A stretch of 64,000 bases of DNA, from positions 1-64,000 of the forward strand of contig JAISAE010000080.1 in assembly GCA_031266875.1 (NCBI GenBank), read 5' to 3'. This stretch comes from Treponema sp. (GTDB taxonomy: Bacteria > Spirochaetota > Spirochaetia > Treponematales > Breznakiellaceae). A model generated the notes under the pieces. The model searched no databases. It saw only the letters and a list, made by a program, of their open reading frames with translations, and was not told the origin of the DNA. The number at the start of each line of letters is the position of its first letter. Within the stretch, counting starts at the first letter, position 1. Made by a program: the position numbers and the translations under genes. This document shows positions 60,427 to 64,000 of the stretch, in pieces.

Positions 60427-61049
60427 TGTTTTATTCCTCGACCAAATAGTATTTTGAAAAACAGAAATGAAAAGAGCAGACCCTACAAATGTGGAATATA
60501 AAACGTTGACATACTAGTAAACAGGGGATTAATCAGACAGCTCTATTACATCTTGATATAACACGTCCAGCAGCATAACACGTTTTCATACCTATGCCTG
60601 AAAAAAATGTACTATGATTGTTATCTTCTAACCAAACCCATCCGCTATGTTGCCAAGCGAAATAGGTGGTATTGCTGAAGGAGGACTTTGCAGTGTTGAA
60701 AATATTCACAGAAAAACACCCTCATCAGGCGTCTTTCTTAACAGTATAAATGTTTCCACAAATACACCAATAGCCACTGAATCCATGCCGTAAGCCGTAA
60801 CATTATCGGTCATACAATTCAGATTATAATAAAACTCAAAACTACAGGCATCTTTAATACAGATGCCAAAATAAACTCAAACCACCAGTCTAAAAGATAT
60901 ACCTCTCCGACGGCCTATTCATACAGACAACACAATAACGAGAAAACACAAAACACCTGCAACAGTGTTTTGAAAACAAGAGTATAGGAACACTTATATA
61001 AAGGAAGAAAGAAAGTGAATTTTCTAGAGATACATTGCAATTGTCCCAT

Positions 61050-61066
61050 GGGGGGGGGGGGGGGGG
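61050..61066 (+). repeat. poly-G tract (17 G)
   Basis: ccatGGGGGGGGGGGGGGGGGcagg in a non-coding region. Confidence 0.9.
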
Positions 61067-61320
61067 CAGGCTATAGACAGATCTCTAACACTATACGAAA
61101 TATGAGGCTTATTTAACATGTCTACCCTCCTTCTAAACGCACCACAGACGGCGCTCAGATTCTCACCATACGACCAAACCGCAGGCGACTTATAAGTACA
61201 CCCTTACAAGTATAAATATATATATATCACACACTGAATTCTTTTGTCAAGCGTTTTACTAAAAAATGTGAAAGAGAATTGATAGATTCATCGGTATAGG
61301 TCAAAGCGAACCTTGCACCG

Positions 61321-61437
61321 GTGGCGTAGTTCCTGGGCCTATCACCTTGCTGGCCCAGGTCAAAGAGAGCGGCAGCTTGTCGCGCATGAAAGGCCAGTTC
61401 ATGCGCGGGCTAAGGTTGTCGCTCTCTTTTTAGTCTA
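61321..61437 (+). other. possible structured RNA / terminator element
   Basis: Nested inverted repeats CTGGGCC..GGCCCAG, CGCGCATGA..TCATGCGCG, AGAGAGCGgcA..TgtCGCTCTCT followed by TTTTT. Confidence 0.4.
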
Positions 61438-61663
61438 CCGCGTACAGACGGCACGGTGTTTCTGCCCGGCCATCACGGAGCGGTTGTCATAGCGCCGCGC
61501 TCCATGAGGCTTCCCGCAGCAAGGACTTCGCCCGCTCACTTGCTGGGCGAAGTGAAGAAATTTGCCCCCGACGCCTATAAGGGCGGGGACAACAAAATCA
61601 TTATCACAGGCATTGCTCTTTCGATTGGCCGGGAGCGGTGAGCTTAAACATTAGGAGGAAATG

Positions 61664-62237
61664 CTGCCTCTGGAGTTTCTACACACATCTCTGGAAGTTC
61701 TACACATATCTCTGGAGTTTCCAAAGCTGCCTCTGGAGTTTCTACACACAGCTCTAGAAATTCTACACATAGCTCTGAAAACTCTACACACATCTCTGAA
61801 GTTTCCAAAGCCATCTCTGGAAGCTCTACACACACCCTGGAGTTTCTACACACAGCTTTTGAGTTTCCAAAGCCGTATCTGGAAACTCTACACACATCTC
61901 TGGAGGTTTCAAAGCTACCTCTGGAAGTGCTACACACATCTCTGAAAGATCTACACATATCTCTGGAGTTTCTACATACACCTCTGGAGTTTCCAAAGAC
62001 GTCTCTGGAAGTTCTACACATACCTTTGGAGTTTATAAAGCCATCTCTGGAGATTCTACATATACCTCTAGAAGTTCTACACACAGCTTTTTGAGTTTCC
62101 AAAGCCGTATCTGGAAGCTCTACACATATCTCTGGAGGTTCCAAAGCCACATCTGGAGTTTCTACACACATCTCTGGAGGTTCCAAAGCCACATCTGGAA
62201 GTGCTACACATATCTCTGGAAGTGCTAAAATTGGCTT
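61664..62237. repeat. 21-bp-period tandem array 4 (about 27 units, e.g. TCTGGAGTTTCTACACACATC)
   Basis: Direct reading; minus-strand ORF 61644-62270 open across it; indels near 61835 (-1) and 62090 (+1, T4 vs T5). Confidence 0.95.
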
Positions 62238-62362
62238 GAAAAGGCTTGGAGATGGATGTATACTTTTCAAAGTTGGCTTTGGAAGTGCTAAAGGTGGCTT
62301 GAAAAGTGTTACAGGCGGCTATGCTGCTTTCACAAGAGGCTTGGGGCAGTAAGGAGGTTTAT

Positions 62363-63028
62363 ATGCCGGGCTCTGGTTGGCTTCCCGCGAGGGAACAGGA
62401 TTTAGTGGATTTATGCGTTAGATGGAAGGTGTCGCTGGAAGACCCGGCGAAACTTGCCGCTTACGCTTGGGATCAGGGGGAAGTTACGGCGACTTCGGGT
62501 AAGGTGGACGCCTTTCTGAGCGCCCGAAATGCCTATGAAGCGAACAATTCCACGGCAAAGCGAATCGCCAAGGACGAAGCAAAGGAAGCGGCTATAGACG
62601 CGATGCGGGATTTCGCCAATTCTTTCGTCCGGTTCAACAAAAAGATGAATGACGCGGCCAGACTGGACATGGGCATACGTCCCAAGGACACGACGATGAC
62701 GCCCCACGGGAAGCCCACGAGTCAGCCCGACACGAAGGTTGAGAACACGTCCAACCATTTTGAGCATAAGGTAATAGTTCTTCACAAGGGCAGCGTTTCC
62801 AAGCCGTCAGACGCCTACGGAGTGTGCTACGCATGGCAGATTGAGGGCGAAAAACCCGTTTCCGGTGCGGGGATCCGGGGATATTCAAAATTCAGCCGGA
62901 AGACGAGCTTCATTGTTACCCATACGGAGGCGGACAAAGGCAAGGTTTGTTACTACGCGACCTGCTATGAGAATTCCAAAGGGGATCAGGGGGCTTGGTC
63001 TTTGGTGGAAGAAGCGGTGATTAGTTAA
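62363..63028 (+). CDS. unknown-function protein, paralogue of 19283-19951
   Basis: SD AAGGAGG; FANSFVRFNKKMNDAARLDMGIRPKDTTMTPHGKPTSQPDT...SDAYGVCYAWQIEGEKP...GKVCYYATCYENSKGDQGAWSLVEEAVIS. Confidence 0.85.
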   Translation: MPGSGWLPAREQDLVDLCVRWKVSLEDPAKLAAYAWDQGEVTATSGKVDAFLSARNAYEANNSTAKRIAKDEAKEAAIDAMRDFANSFVRFNKKMNDAARLDMGIRPKDTTMTPHGKPTSQPDTKVENTSNHFEHKVIVLHKGSVSKPSDAYGVCYAWQIEGEKPVSGAGIRGYSKFSRKTSFIVTHTEADKGKVCYYATCYENSKGDQGAWSLVEEAVIS

Positions 63029-63080
63029 GGCTTTTTGAAGGCTTGCGGTTGAAGCGGGGTTTGGAGCGGTGTTCCAGACC
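62997..63080 (+). repeat. direct repeat copy A (3' end of 62363 gene and flank)
   Basis: ggtctttggtggaagaagcggtgattagttaagg...ttgaagcggggtttggagcggtgttccaga recurs at 63577-63650. Confidence 0.85.
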
Positions 63081-63125
63081 CCGTATGTTTGTGTATAGTA
63101 TCTATAGAACTAATGGAGGCATACG

Positions 63126-63539
63126 GTGTCAATAGTATATACTGAAATAACGCTCAAGAATGCCGTTGATGAGGCTATTGTTACGGCGGGAATAGTCAAA
63201 GATCATGAGGTGCGGCAAACCACTGTTCAGGCGGTGGTTGATACTGGCGCGTGGACCCTGGTCATCAGTGAGGATATTCGTAAAGAGCTTGGCCTGCGGA
63301 TAACAGGAGCTGATTCGGGAACCCTGGCCGACGGGACAAGAGGCTCCTACCCTGTCGCAGGCCCGTTGGAAGTAGTATGGAAAGACCGCCGGACGATTTG
63401 TGAAGCTATCGTATTGCCCAATGCCAAGGATGTTCTGCTCGGTGCTATCCCTCTTGAGGCATTGGATTTGATTGTCAATCCTCGCGCAGAGGAAGTTGTG
63501 GGCGCTCATGGGGAGCAGCCGCTTCATTACCTAATGTGA
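63126..63539 (+). CDS. retropepsin-like aspartic protease
   Basis: VQAVVDTGAWTLVISEDIRKELGL (DTG motif), GTRGSYPVAGPLEV, KDVLLGAIPLEALDLIVNP. Confidence 0.85.
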   Translation: MSIVYTEITLKNAVDEAIVTAGIVKDHEVRQTTVQAVVDTGAWTLVISEDIRKELGLRITGADSGTLADGTRGSYPVAGPLEVVWKDRRTICEAIVLPNAKDVLLGAIPLEALDLIVNPRAEEVVGAHGEQPLHYLM

Positions 63540-63576
63540 ACGTCTCACGCTTAGGGTCTCTAGGGTCTGTGGCGTT

Positions 63577-63650
63577 GGGTCTCCGGTAGAAGAAGCGGTG
63601 ATTGGTTAAGGTTTTTGGGTTGAAACGGGCTTCTGGGACGGCGTTCCAGA
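63577..63650 (+). repeat. direct repeat copy B
   Basis: ggtctccggtagaagaagcggtgattggttaagg...ttgaaacgggcttctgggacggcgttccaga. Confidence 0.85.
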
Positions 63651-63670
63651 TTTAATACATCACAAACAAC

Positions 63671-63757
<87 letters not shown>

Positions 63758-63777
63758 AAATCTACAATAATCGTAAC

Positions 63778-63861
63778 GGAGAGAGAGGGATTCGAACCCT
63801 CGGAGCCCGAAGGCTCAACGGTTTTCGAGACCGCCCGATTCGACCGCTCTCGCATCTCTCC
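63778..63861 (-). tRNA. tRNA-Ser(CGA)
   Basis: GGAGAGATGCGAGAGCGGTCGAATCGGGCGGT-CTCGAAA-ACCG...GGGTTCGAATCCCTCTCTCTCC. Confidence 0.95.
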
Positions 63862-64000
63862 ATATCAAGGTGCACACGCCTTATAACTAACTATTCATTT
63901 ATACCCCAAACTCTTTCAGTGTGTCAAGCAATATTTTACTCCACACGTTCATAATAGAGCGCGTCTCAGCGCCTTTGAACTAATGCTTTCCTTATAAATA

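Noticed and set aside
61200-61225. tatatatata run
   Set aside because: Short AT dinucleotide tract in AT-rich spacer; not informative.

Overview
The window reads as a chromosomal segment of a spirochaete, most likely a gut Treponema. This is inferred from gene content (flgF/flgG/rod-binding cluster, UPRTase-like protein, TonB, sugar ABC operon, xanthine dehydrogenase operon, large surface-polysaccharide locus at about 44.5-60.4 kb, two tRNA-Ser). The main unexplained signal is a set of at least five long tandem arrays that all have a 21-bp period but unrelated unit sequences (about 5.04-5.93, 18.97-19.22, 27.52-28.03, 32.95-33.66 and 61.66-62.24 kb), plus a 2-3 unit mini-array at 51.99-52.05 kb. 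Each of the five long arrays lies just 5' of a co-directional gene. In three of them a stop codon falls in or next to the Shine-Dalgarno of that gene. Array 1 is bracketed by a degraded duplicate of the nadE start. Two of the arrays precede paralogous proteins of unknown function. Accessory cargo (MntA/HepT-like TA pair plus a hypothetical gene; a retropepsin-like ORF) also sits between direct repeats that duplicate a neighbouring gene's end. Other points: a dispersed approx. 90-bp intergenic repeat with a covarying hairpin (3 copies), a 126-bp minisatellite (6x21), a 284-bp tandem duplication across an ABC transporter gene junction, a frameshifted glycosyltransferase, and decayed GH95, AAA-ATPase and transposase remnants. 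All calls are by eye from sequence and the ORF track; no database search was run.
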